In this document: positions 32,701-44,459 of the stretch, one piece after another
Numbering within the stretch: position 1 is the first letter of the stretch
Layout: each line of letters opens with the position of its first letter
Source of the DNA: Camellia lanceoleosa
Lineage: Eukaryota; Streptophyta; Magnoliopsida; Ericales; Theaceae
Assembly: GCA_025200525.1 (NCBI GenBank)
Contig: CM045762.1
Span: 121,646,979 to 121,710,978, forward strand
Direction: 5' to 3'
Length of the DNA: 64,000 bases
Notes under the pieces: model-generated
The model's database searches: none
Seen by the model: only the letters and a program-made list of their open reading frames with translations
Told to the model about the DNA's origin: nothing
Translations under genes and position numbers: made by a program

Positions 32701-35700
32701 TCAAGAAATCGAGTTTAGGGTCAGTGTTCTACTCTTAATCGATGGGTCATGTGTTCACTTCAAATCTGGCATGTGTTCAAGAATCGAGTTTAGGGTCAGG
32801 TGTTCTACTCTTAATCAAGGGCATGCGTGTTCACTTCAAATCTGGGTGTGTTCAATAAATCGAGTTTAGTTTTGTGTGTTCTACTCTTAATCAATTAATG
32901 TGTGTTCACGTCAAATCTGGTGCGTGTTCATAAGAATTTGGTATTTGGGTTGCGTGCTCAAATTTCGGAAAAATCGATGTTCAAGAAATGAAGTTTAGGG
33001 TGTGTGTTCTACTCTTAATCTAAAATTGTGTGTTCACGCCAATGGGTCATGTTCAAGAATTTGGTATTTCATGCGTGTTCAAATTTCGAAAAATCGATTA
33101 AATTGTGTGTTCACTTCAAATCGGGTCAGGTGTTCATAAATCGTAGGTTAGGTGTGTTCTACTCTTAATCGAGTTTAGGGTCGTGTGTGTTCTACTCAAA
33201 TCAAATTGCGTGTTCACGCCAAATCTGGTTCAAGAATTTGGTATTTGGGTCATGGTTCAAATTTCGGAAAAATCGCAAACGTGTGTTCACTTCAAATCTG
33301 GGTCATGTGTGTTCAATAAATCGAGTTTAGGGTGTGTTCTACTCTTAATCAAGGTCATGTGTTCACTTCAAATCTGAAATGTGTGTTCAAGAAATCGAGT
33401 TTAGGTCATGGTGTTCTACTCTTAATCGCTGGGTCGTGTTCACTTCAAATGGGTTGTGTGTTCAATAAATCGAGTTTAGGGTCGTGTGTTCTACTCTTAA
33501 TCAATTAATGTGTGTTCACGTCAAATCTGGGTCATGGTTTAGTAAATTTGGTATTTGGGCGTGCTCAAATTTCGAAAAAATCAACTGCGTGTTGTTCATC
33601 AAATTGGGTCATGTGTTCAGAATTTGGTATTTGGGCGTGGTTCAAATTTCAAAAATCGATTAAATGTTCACTTCAAATCGCAGGTGGTGTTCATCATCGA
33701 GTTTAGGGTCATGTGTTCTACTCTTAATCAAGCAATGTGTTCACGCCAAATCTGGTCATGTTCAGTAAATTTGGTATTTGGGCGTGTTCAAATTTCGTAA
33801 AAATCGATTAATGTGTTCACTTCAAATCATTGTGTTCAAGAGATCGAGTTTAGGGTGTGTTCTACTCTTAATCGATGGGTGCGTGTTCACTTCAAATCAA
33901 ATGTGTGTTCAAGAAATCGAGTTTAGGGTCAGGTGTTCTACTCTTAATCAGGCTGCGTGTTCACTTCAAATCTGGTGTGTTCAATAAATCGAGTTTAGGT
34001 CGTGTGTTCTACTCTTAATCAAGGTGCAATGTGTTCACGTCAAATCTGGGTCGTGTTCAAGAATTTGGTATTTGGGTTATGCGGCTCAAATTTCGTAAAA
34101 ATCGAACGTGTGTTCACTTCAAATGGGTTGCGTGTTCAAGAATTTGGTATTTGGGTCTGCGTGTTCAAATTTGAAAAATCGATGGTGTGTTCACTTCAAA
34201 TCAATGGTGTTCAAGAATCGAGTTTAGGGCTGTGTGTTCTACTCTTAATCAGTGGGTTGTGTGTTCACGTCAAATCTGGACTGCGTGTTCATTAAATTTG
34301 GTATTTGGGCTGCGTGTTCAAATTTCGTAAAAATCGATTTTGTGTATTCACTTCAAATCTGGCCGTGGTGTTCAAGAATCGAGTTTAGGGTCAGGTGTTC
34401 TACTCTTAATCAGCTGCGTGTGTTCACTTCAAATCATGTGTGTTCAAGAAATCGAGTTTAGGGTCATGTGTTCTACTCTTAATCAAGAATGTGTGTTCAC
34501 GCGTCAAATCTGGGTCATGGTTCAAGAATTTGGTATTTGGGTCATGGTTCAAATTTTAAAAAATCGATTCAGGTGTTCAATTCAAATCACCGTGTGTGTT
34601 CAAGAAATCGAGTTTAGGGTCGTGTGTTCTACTCTTAATCGATTACGTGTGTTCACTTCAAATCTGGGTGTGTTCAAGAAATCGAGTTTAGGTCAGTGTG
34701 TTCTATTCTTAATCAATTTGTGTGTTCACGTCAAATCTGGGCGTGTTCAAGAATTTGGTATTTGGGTCATGGTTCAAATTTCGAAAAATCGGGAATGTGT
34801 GTTCACTTCAAATCTAGGTTTGTGTGTTCAAGAATCGAGTTTAGGGTCAGGTGTTCTACTCTTAATCGATTAATGTGTTCACGCCAAATCAATGCATGTT
34901 CAAGAAATTTGGTATTTAAATTGCGTGTTCAAATTTGTAAAAATCGATTAATGTGTGTTCACTTCAAACTGGGTGTGTTCAAGAAATCGAGTTTAGGGTC
35001 AGTGTTATACTCTTAATCGATGGGTAAGGTTCACTTCAACTGGGTGTGTTCAAGAATCGAGTTTAGGGTCAGGTTCTACTCTTAATCGCTGTCATGGTTC
35101 ACTTCAACTGGCCGTGTGTTCAATAAATCGAGTTTAGGGTCGTGTGTTCACGCCAAATCTGGACTGCGTGTTCATTAATTTTGGTATTTGGGTCATGCGT
35201 GTTCAAATTTAAATCATCGATGGGTCAGGATTGAAACGTGTGTTCACTTCAAATCTGAATTTGTGTTCAAGAAATCGAGTTTAGGGTCGTGTGTTCTACT
35301 CTTAATCGATGGAATGTGTTCACGTCAAATCTGGTCATGCGTGTTCAAGAATTTGGTATTTGGGTCATGCGTGTTCAAATTTCGGAAAAATCGATGGAAC
35401 GTGTGTTCACTTCAAATCTGAAACATGTGTTCAAGAAATCGAGTTTAGGGTCAGGTGTGTTCTACTCTTAATCGATTAATGTGTGTTCACTTCAACTGGG
35501 TGGTGTTCAAGAAATCGAGTTTAGGGTGTGTTCTACTCTTAATCGATTAATGTGTGTTCACGCCAAATGGGCTGCGTGTTCAAGAATTTGGTATTTGGGT
35601 CATGCGTGTTCAAATTTGTAAAAAATCGATGTGTGTTCACTTCAAATCTGGGTCGTGTGTTCAAGAAATCGAGTTTAGGGTCATGTGTTCTACTCTTAAT

Positions 35701-36636
35701 CACAACGTGTGTTCACTTCAAATCTGGTGTTCAAGAATCGAGTTTAGGGCGTGTGTTCTACTTTTAATCGATTAAGTGCGTGTTCTCTTCAAATCTGGTG
35801 TGTGTTCATAAATCAAAGTTTAGGGTCAGGTGTGTTCTACTCTTAATCAAGCAATGTGTGTTCACTTCAACTGGGCTGTGTGTTGATAAATCGAGTTTAG
35901 GGTCAGGTGTTCTACTCTTAATCGATTAAACTGCGTGTTCACTTCAAATCTGGGCTGTGTGTTCAGTAAATCAGAGTTTAGGGCTGCGTGTTCTACTCTT
36001 AATCAGTGGGCTGCGTGTTCACTTCAAATCTGGGCTGTGTGTTCAATAAATCAGAGTTTAGGGCTGTGTGTTCTACTCTTAATCAGTGGGCTGTGTGTTC
36101 GCTTCACATCTGGGCTGCGTGTTCAGAAAATCTGAGTTTGGGACTGTGTGTTCTCCTCTTAGTCAGTATGTGCTGTGTGCTCATTTTCAACTTCGGGCTG
36201 TGTGTTCGGTGAATCAATGTTTGAGCCGTGTGTTCAATTTCTAACTAATGCGTACTATACGTTCACAATCAGTCAATGAGCTGTGTTCATAAAATTCAAG
36301 TGGCTAAGTCACATGCTCAGGATGCAAGTACTATGTCATAAGCTAAACTGTGTGTCTAAGCATGGCAAAGGTATAAAATGCACGAAAGATGCAGGAAATA
36401 AAGTAAAATACCTCTGCATCGTGGGAGAGGTGCTGCTCCGGCTCTCGCAGAAGAAGATCCCCTGGTACCCGATCGTTGAAATCGGTGAAATGACGAAAAG
36501 TGGCTCGCGGAAGCCTATGTACCGCTGGGGCATATCGATCGGGAACAAAAGGGCGAACCCTCGGGGGCAATGTCATAATGTCGAAATCATCTCCGGCACC
36601 CGAAAAACCTCCACCGTGAGGGAAATGACCCGCCAT
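29800..36636 (-). pseudogene. Antisense ORF2, plant mobile domain gene (A), spliced
   Basis: Proposed exons on the minus strand: 36412-36636 (ATG, MAGHFPHGGGF; ends AE|GTATTT), ~31456-32110, 31168-31329, ~30503-31074, 30329-30427 and 29800-30166. The core shows the plant mobile domain pattern: FCRGLSHCLISRTLFAALAERWW, FHFSATGDMTMTPLDFAVLTGL, WRAWE joined across an intron to LWVYAYFPTLAP. The last exon is Arg/Gly-rich, then acidic, ending in SRSRGY. Exon 1 and exon 2 are separated by the 4-kb satellite array. PMD proteins in plants are nuclear and linked to transposon silencing. In A, exon 4 has frameshifts and the promoter region is deleted. The exon 2 acceptor is not certain. Confidence 0.68.
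32140..36220 (+). repeat. Satellite-like array of 80/85-bp monomers (A)
   Basis: About 50 head-to-tail monomers. The clean form is seen at both ends (32150-32400, 35935-36120) and a strongly altered form between. Each 80-bp monomer is three short units beginning GGGCTGYGTGTTC. The 85-bp type carries AAATTTGGTATTTGGG. The array encodes chance peptides with repeated CVHFKSG, not genes. It lies between exons 1 and 2 of aORF2 and has a counterpart at 54290-58350. Confidence 0.92.
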
Positions 36637-36692
36637 GTCAAGAAATTTGCAAAGAGAAGCAAAAATGAGCAAAACGAGCCAAAATGGGAAAA

Positions 36693-36740
36693 AGTCAACA
36701 AAAGTCAACTCTCGGGAAATGAAAAGTCAACAAAAGTCAA
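36693..36740 (-). promoter_or_regulatory. Cluster of four TTGACT (W-box-like) sites (A)
   Basis: On the minus strand TTGACT occurs four times in 48 bp, as two TTGACTTTTGTTGACT pairs, in the region upstream of the aORF2 start. TTGAC(C/T) is the core bound by plant WRKY factors. B keeps all four (58818-58865). Confidence 0.45.
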
Positions 36741-37392
36741 CTCCCGGGAAAATTTTCCAAATATTGAGACAAAATTACCTCAAGTGATGAAAATGAGAAA
36801 AGAAGCTCCGAAATCAAAATTTAGTCGCCTCAAAGTGCTTAAATCTGAGGGATTTCGCAGAAACAACTTGCGTGGAAGGCCGAGGGGCGCGTATAAAATG
36901 CAGATTTGAAAGAGCAAATGGCTTAGGAAGCAAGAGGAGAGAATTTCACACTTGCAGAATCAGAGGAATCACATTGCATATATGTTGTTGGCATATTGTT
37001 CTTGTTGAATTTCTCTATTTTGCAGGCACGATATTTTATGTACGGTTCATTTGAGGTCAGCGACTGCATTTAATCGCGCAGTATCGTACCTTCTCCGTGT
37101 GAGACGCAACGAGAATTGAATGATTCTCCGCATTCCTAACTGCATGAAATGTAGTTGTTTGCTTTGGATTCTTGCTTAAAACTGTTGCATCTATTTGTCA
37201 ATACTTGCTTCATTACGACTTGTCACTTGCATGATCACTGGCTCGTGCCTATCATTTTGCATTTGCCCCCACTGCGCATATCTCTGTTTATCTTGTATGA
37301 TTGTCTAAGTCTTGGCCTTGTCAAAATGGGTCGTCTCGGGCTTTGACATTCACTCCGCCACTTGTGACTTTCGAGTTCTGTCAAGAGGCAAC

Positions 37393-40300
37393 CGTAGACA
37401 CCCCATTTTTGACCGACCTTAAGACTTCGAGCGTCCGATTGAGCGCTTCGGTGATGTTGCATCTTGTGCTCGTTCAAGTCTCAGAGTCGCGGCGCCCGCC
37501 TCCCAAGCCTTCAATGCCTTGTCTCGGTTTGCGACTTCGGTTTTCTCTGTTTTCTTTCCGAGAGGAGGAGTGGTCCCAGAGACTATCTCTCGGTGGCCGT
37601 TTCGTGCCCGTAGGCCATTTTGCCCATTTCGGAGCCCGGTTCCCGGTTTTCGGGACCGTCAGGCCGTGTGCCTCGGTTCGGGACCACCCAACCATCTCCG
37701 ATTTCTCCGGTTCTTGGCAAGTGCCTCTGTTTTATCACACCGAGGGACACTGGGGTCGTAGATACCCACTTCGTGGCCGAACACCACTTTCGGTGCTCGC
37801 AGCCCATTTTCGGGGCCCCGAACTGCGCGGTTTGGGCCCCGAGCATTCATTTTACATTAGTTTTTGTTCAATTTTGGCAGGTACCTCTGTTTCAATACTA
37901 GGAAGATCACTGGGGGGCAGGAGGCCAGCAATTATCTCAGAAAACCAGTTTCGCTCTTCCGGCGCCCGTTTTTCTCGCTTCCGGGCTAATGTTGAACACC
38001 CTAGGGGTATTTTCTTCGAGCCGGGACTACATATCTGTGATAAGGGGACATGGGAGGACCCTAAAAAGTGGTGGTCGGCCAGTATTTGTGATTTTTATTT
38101 TTGAGCCTCTCCTTCAAGTTCCATGTTGTGACTCCTGTTTCAGAGTTGTCAAATTCCAACCTTGGGGCCTTGTTCTACACACCTGGGAGGACCCTAAACA
38201 GTGGTGGTCGGCCAGAAATTTTTTGTCCCATTTTTTGGCCATGGCGATCAGGGAGTGGGACCCGATCAGGAGTGGCCGGCCGGCCACCTTCAAGAAAGTT
38301 ACCTGGCCGGCCAGCTTTCTGCTTTTCACCTCTTTACAGCTGTCCAGCTGCTTTTTGAAATATCTCACCCCTCCGGGGGATATTTTGGGAGGGAAAGCTT
38401 GGATGCATTTCCCTCCCCTTTTACACCCTTTCTTGCCTATTTAAGGGGCTGGACAGCTCCTTCCCTAGGGTTAGAAAATCTTCTCTCAAGACTTCATCTC
38501 CCAAAACCTCCATTTTCATCTTCAAAAGCTCAAAAAACCTTCAAGGTTCTAGCCCCTTCCTTCATCAACCCTAAGCCTCACCATCACCACCTCCATTCCA
38601 GCAGCAAAGAAGTGATTTTCAAAGGCTAAGGACTAGCAAATTCAAGCCAAGAAGCATCAAAAGACTCGTCTTCAAGGATAAGTCTTCATTTCCCTTTTTC
38701 TAGCATTTTTTTGCATCACTTTTTTACCTTACTTGCTCTCTGTTTTGGGCTCTAAACCCTACTGGTTTTAGGCTTATTTTGAGCCCCTCTACAACTTTTT
38801 AGAAGGGCTCAACTCTGTTTGGTGTCTCCATGACACACCTCTTTCAATATCACTCTTTATGCCATTATTTTGCATGATTTATTTGACTTATGAGTGATCT
38901 GATTTAGAGCCTGTTATAAACTGTGAGTGGGCCTATTTTGAGCCCCTCTTCAATATTGAAGAAGGGCTCAACCATGTTTGGCCTCTCTATCATGCACTTT
39001 GTTTGTAATCCTCCATATTTTCCGTAAAATTGCATGATTTATTTGGCCTATTTTTAATCTGATTTGGAGCATCTCATGAACTAATATTATGCTTATTTTG
39101 AGCCCCTCTTCAACATTGAAGAAGGGCTCAATCTAGTTTTCATGCTCTACATGCCACTTTCTTTGAATTCATGTTCTACTCCTATTTGGCATGCCCCTTT
39201 GAGCTTATTTGGCTTCTGTTTTGAGTCTTCATCAGGCCTGAAAAGAGCCTTGTTTTGGCCTTCTAATTATGTTTTGTTAAGGGTCTTAGGCCATTTGATG
39301 CATGCTTTTAGTACTTCATGTTGTACTCCCTATTTGGTTCATTAAATTGCATGCTTTGTTAGGCTTGCTTAGCTCCTGTATTCAGCCTTCATCAGGCTTA
39401 GAAAGTGTCTTATTTTGACCCATTCTTCATATTTTGTCAAGGGTCCAAAGTTGTTTGGTGTATGCTTATGGTACCTCATGTTATAGCCTTCGTTGGCTCA
39501 TTATTTCGCATGCTTTGTTTATCATATCTACACACTGAATTGGGGGATGTCATCTCTTGTAAATATGCATATTTTTGGTCCCTCTTTAATGTTGTAGAAC
39601 TGTTTTTTTTGGTTTGAGCGTTGTATATACTACTTGCTTTGTAATTCCCCTCTTTTTCCCCATTTTTGCATGCTAATTTTGCCATACTTGTGGTTGTTGT
39701 TTGGCCTTGATTTATGCTAAGAAAATGCTATTTTAGGGGCTGCCTTGCTATTGTTTTACATGTTATGTCCATATTGTGCATGTTTAGTAGGGCTGTAGGC
39801 CGTTTCGGGTGCATAACATTGCATTTCGGGCATCGGGTGTAATTTTGTCATAATTCGGGGGCTATTTATGCATCATTTTAGCTGCTGAAATTTGCATTTT
39901 TCATATGCCATATGCCACGTCTCATTTGCATGCCATTTTTGTGCCTTAGGGCCATGCCTTGGTTTATGCGTGTCTGCAGGCGCATTTTGAGGACTCATTT
40001 TCATCTCACGGCATCTTATGTGAGTGCGGCTGAGGTCCTCTCATATTAGTGTAAACCCAATTTGCCATTTTCATGCTTCTATGCCATTGCCTCGATTTGC
40101 GTGCCCGTGTGCACGCATTTCGAGGCAACTCTTTTTTATCCGCCGGCCTCTTATGTGAGTGTGGCTGAGGCTCACTCATGTTAGTGTAAGTCCATTTTGC
40201 ATTCCATATCTCATTTTAGCATCATTGCATCGAGTATGCCACTGCCTCGGTTTGCGTGCCCGTGTGCACGCATTTCGAGGCACTCCATTTTCATCTCTCG

Positions 40301-42341
40301 GCATCTTATGTGAGTGTGGCTGAGGCCCTCTCATGTTAGTGTAAGCCCAATTTGCATTTTCATGCCTATATGTCATTGCCTCGGTTTGCGTCTGCAGCAC
40401 GCATTTCGAGGCACTTCATTCTCATCTCTCGGCTTCTTCGTGAGTGTACGAGGCTCTCTCATGTTAGTATAAGTCCAATTCGCATCCTATGCCATTTTAG
40501 TTCCATTGCATTCGTATGCCATTTTTCGGTTATGCGTGGGCACGATTTCGAGGCATTTCATTTTAGTCTCATTGTATATCATATTTCATGTCATTTTGTG
40601 CTTTTATGTCATCACCTCGATTTGCGTGCCCGCGTGCACGCATTTCGAGGCATCTCATTTCCATAACATTGTGTATGTTAGGATTGCATATTAGCTACAT
40701 TTCATGCATACCATGCATATTGCATTGTGTTCGGGATAGGAGTTAGCCCGGGCACGGGAAACGAGGTCTGCATTACTCTAAGTGACGGAGGGTCTCAATT
40801 CCCAAGTCACCGACACTCGGATCATTCATGATGGAGTTAGGTTTTGTTGTATCATTCCTGTGCATTCATCCCATATTGAGTTGTGCAATTCGGCTCCTCG
40901 GCCATCATGCATCGATATGCGTGATTGGTGGCACGAGGATCGAGGCATGCATATATTTGTGAAATACATTGCTATGCCCTTTTCCTGCTCTCTATTGCAG
41001 CAAAACCCAGAAACAGCTACTTTTCGGAGCCTGACACGCATTTCGAGAAACAGTGCAAACAGAGGCTAATTGGGGCATCCCAGTGGATTTCCGCGCCAGG
41101 CAGCCCAGCATACACTCTTCATCAGAAGCAAGGCAGCCCCTGGCTTGCATGCCAGTTTACAGTCTTTCTTTATTTAATTTGTCAATTAATTAGAATTTGT
41201 ATATTTATTCGGACTGTATTATTCTTTCATTTTCGGACTGTATTATTTATTCGGACCCTCTGCGCGAGGTCAAACTTGTAATAAGTGTGCGTGAGTGTGA
41301 TGTATGTCTTCCAACCCCACGTCTTTCTCCCTTTTATTTACCTGCTTACGATGGTTAGATATAGGGCATATTTCAATTAGCATACAGTATGATATCATGT
41401 TTGCATCATTCATCTGTTTTGCATGCACCGGGCTTGGCGCATCATACTAACTGCATTTGTATTTCAATTCCAAAATGAATACATGTTAACTGTAGCATTT
41501 CATATACCATGTTTAGAATAGCCGAGCCTGCTATAGTTGCATTTTGCATGTGTTGCATTAGGCATTTCAGCATATTTAGGATTCATGCATGATTTCTAAT
41601 CATTTTCCTGTTTTGGCTTGGAGTACTCGGTGAGTTTTATGCTTTAGCATCCTTGCATGCGTGTGAGTGTTACCATGAATAGCATGCTTACCATGAGGCT
41701 ATATGCTTATATGATATAACTGCCTTGAATGCCTGTGGGTGGAGGTTGAGTTATCTGAATTGGAATAATTCATCAAATGCTTGTTTTAAGCCCACTAGAT
41801 AGTGGCAAAATCATGTTTTCTAAGCCCACCCGAGGGTGGCAAATCCGCGTCTTAGCCTACTTGCGGGTAGCACCATCAAACCATTTTCAAACAAACAAGC
41901 ATGAAATGTTTTGTTCCAATTCAGGCGATTCAGTCTATACTTGTATGCTGTGCGCATCACATAGTAACCTAGGCTAATAACCGGAATAAGAACGCACAAA
42001 GTTTTCAAAAACAGATATCATGGTTAGTAGAGGCGGTCTTTGATCGGCGAAGGGTGCTCACGATGTGACCTTCCCCAATCGTACCCAAGTTCCCGAGCCA
42101 ACTTTGGTGATAACGGACACGTGGCCTTTGGCACCGAGTCAGGGTTTCCTAAATTTCCCATTTTAAAAATATTTAGGTGGCGACTCTGTTATCTGGCAAA
42201 GCAGTCCATGTTTGGCACTTCTTGCAAAAAAGCTGTTTTTCTTCAAAACGATTTGCCGGATTTGGACTCTTTGGTTCAAGATTTGGAACCGCGACAAAAT
42301 CGAGTCCGAACTGTAGCGAGGTCCCTCGCGGGCTTGTTACA
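37393..42341 (+). repeat. Tat-lineage LTR, copy L2
   Basis: 4,949 bp; it serves as 3' LTR of A and 5' LTR of B. It starts CGTAGACACCCC (C instead of the usual T; L3 has the same) and ends TTGTTACA. It is followed by GTTTC and the primer binding site. TATA box at 38437-38446. The U3 palindrome is at 38272-38287 with a second copy CTGGCCGGCCAG at 38303-38314. It carries the same hairpin series as L1. Upstream, the polypurine tract of A is damaged (AAGAGGCAAC). Confidence 0.92.
38272..38314. promoter_or_regulatory. Paired palindromes in LTR U3 (L2)
   Basis: GTGGCCGGCCGGCCAC (38272-38287) and CTGGCCGGCCAG (38303-38314), about 150 bp upstream of the LTR TATA box. L3 has the same pair at 61055-61098. 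In L1 the first is reduced to GGTGGCCACC near 13383. Confidence 0.65.
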
Positions 42342-42346
42342 GTTTC

Positions 42347-42364
42347 TGGCGACTCCGCTGGGGA
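42347..42364 (+). promoter_or_regulatory. Primer binding site of element B
   Basis: TGGCGACTCCGCTGGGGA starts five bases after the LTR end. TGG pairs with a tRNA CCA end. I recall tRNA-Arg as the primer of Ogre-type elements; I could not check the match here. Confidence 0.75.
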
Positions 42365-43311
42365 TTTAGAGAACTTGACTCGAACTCGTGATATCTGGTT
42401 TTGACTACGCTTGTGTGTTTCTTTGCATTGCATTTGCATTGGTGCGCCTAGGACACCGTGTTTGCCATATGCCATTCCCGAACGATTTGCCGGAGGCTTG
42501 TCTTGTCAAGGTATGTCCATAAGGCTGATCGGTTCTGGGCTCTGACAGCATGGGAACACAAACCCCGGTTTTACCGGGGCACCCTTTTTGACCATTCGAC
42601 CTAGTGCATATTCGGATCTATAGTGACCATTCCAAGCTAGGACAGGTTGCTTACCCGTTTATAGGTTGTTTGAAGCCGCTGTGTGCATAGTGAAACCCTA
42701 GTTCCTGACAAAATAGGACAGGGAAACCCTACCCCAACATAGGGGTGTTTTGGCTCTCACTTATCTGCTATGTGCTTGTTAGAGTGCGTCTCTACAGGGA
42801 ATGCATGTATCAGTTGAGTTTGGGCGTCGAACTGCGGCATCAACAAGATCGAGAATCATTGTCGTGGATATCCGATTGATTTTGGGGAACAATGATACAG
42901 AACAAAGGACGATGGTTGAGGATGGTATTTCAAATTTTATCAAACTGCGTGTTGTATGCTCGACTGTGTGTTGTGTGTATTTAATTTAAGCTGTTATGCT
43001 GCCCGTTTTTCTGGTCATTTATTTCCTTTTCGCTTTATTTATCTTTTGCTAGGGCAGTTTGTAGCACGATTGCTTCTGAACCAGTCGATACTCCCCAAGC
43101 ACTTTGGACACGAGGTCGCCGACTCAACCGATCCGAGGATCTAGTTGACGGACATCCGGTGTTCCACTCTCTACCCCCAGTCACCAGAAGAAAGCCGAGA
43201 AGGCGCAGTGTGTCGGAACAGGGGTTATCAGAACAGAGGGCTGCTTTGACAGTAAACAATCAGGTTGAGATTTCTGTGTCTGCCATAGAGGTACATCTAC
43301 CGACCATTCAG
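42365..43311 (+). other. Leader of element B
   Basis: No long frame of recognised function. It holds the acceptor-like TTTTGCTAG at 43044-43052 after a pyrimidine-rich run. From about 43053 an open frame conserved with A leads into gag, so the N-terminus of gag may lie upstream of the ATG chosen here. Confidence 0.5.
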
Positions 43312-44387
43312 ATGGAACAACAGAATACGACAATGGAGGCGATGATGCGCCAGATGAATGAGAGCATGAAACAAATGCAAGATGATGCCATCCGCCAAGC
43401 GGAATTTTCCAAACAGCAGGCCGCTGTCATGGCCCAGCAGTCTGAGTTGATCACCAGATTACAACAGCAGAATGCCGCATCTGCTTCACACCAGGTCCCT
43501 CCTCCACTAGGGGCGCATCAGGTTCCTCCTCCGCCAGGGGCTCCACTACCTGAACAGTCTGATGCGGCGAGAATGCCCTCCAAATCCTCGAATATCCAAC
43601 ACCAGAACACCTCCGAATCCTGAACGCTCCGCCAAACTTCCAAAACACTCAAGAGGACATGAGTCTTCCAACGGGGCTGGCTCCGCCCCCGCTTCTGCCG
43701 CAACTGTCCAAAAATATTACACCCAATCACCCGGACTCTCCATTTGAGTTCGAGGTAGACCAGACAGCTCTGAAATTGAGCAAATTGGAAAAGCTCTTCA
43801 AGAAATCACAGGGGGTGAAGGCCATCCCAGACATTGAAGACGGCTACACTGACGTGGCCGTGACATTACCGGACAGATTTAAGATGCCCCAGATCGATCG
43901 CTTTGATGGATCCAGGGACCCCATGGTTCATCTACGGCTGTTTTCAGACATCTTGCGGCCAATGGGCCTAACCAGACTACAGAAACTCTCACTGTTCGGC
44001 CGAACCTTGTCAGGAGTGGTCGCCAACTGGTATGCAAAGTTGGATAATGATGTCAAGAGGAACTGGGATGAGATGGCTGAGGCCTTCGTCGCACAATATT
44101 CATATAATACTCAGATCGAGATTACAACACGTGATCTCGAGACAACAAGGCAGGAACAGAAAGAGACCTTCTCTGATTTTGTCACTCGGTGGAGAGAAAA
44201 GGCATCGATGATGACCTTGAGGCCAACTGATAAAGATCAAATTCGGATGATTGTGCGCAATCTCCAACCGAGGCTTATGCAGAAAATGATTGTAGTTCCC
44301 TTTCCCACCTTCGCAGACTTACACGATATGGGGGTCCAAATTGAGGATGCCATGAAGCAAGGGTTGATTGACCAGGATCGGGAGTAG
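43312..44387 (+). pseudogene. Tat gag N-terminal and capsid part, element B
   Basis: The ATG at 43312 opens a Gln/Met-rich, probably coiled-coil segment (MMRQMNESMKQMQDDAIRQA) and a proline-rich stretch, then shifts frame near 43600 at a CAG-rich site. From 43659 the capsid domain is open (FKMPQIDRFDG, ANWYAKLDNDVKRNWDEM, FSDFVTRWREKASMM). It ends at TAG 44385-44387, where A has CAG (Gln). After that codon the same frame continues for 2.1 kb, so one C-to-T change at a CHG site interrupts gag. Particle-forming role as in A. Confidence 0.85.
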
Positions 44388-44459
44388 CCCCGAAGAACAT
44401 TCAATCGTAATAACAATGCGGCCCGCGGCTCTACCAATGCAAGAACTTCAGAGGTCGGA

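Larger units (their letters stand above)
18752..37392 (+). mobile_element. Tat-lineage retrotransposon, internal region A
   Basis: 18.6 kb of internal sequence in the order leader, gag, protease, linker, RT, RNase H, second RNase H, integrase (sense), then aORF1 and aORF2 (antisense), then L2. The second, archaeal-type RNase H and the gag finger type mark the Tat lineage. The first ~110 bp of the internal region, including the primer binding site, are missing compared with B. Relative to B it also lacks ~617 bp near 36955. Confidence 0.9.

Noticed and set aside
32140..36220. Many overlapping open frames encoding CVHFKSGLCVQ-type repeats (also 54290-58350)
   Set aside because: They follow the tandem monomers, change frame with each indel and have no start context; they are translation of satellite DNA.
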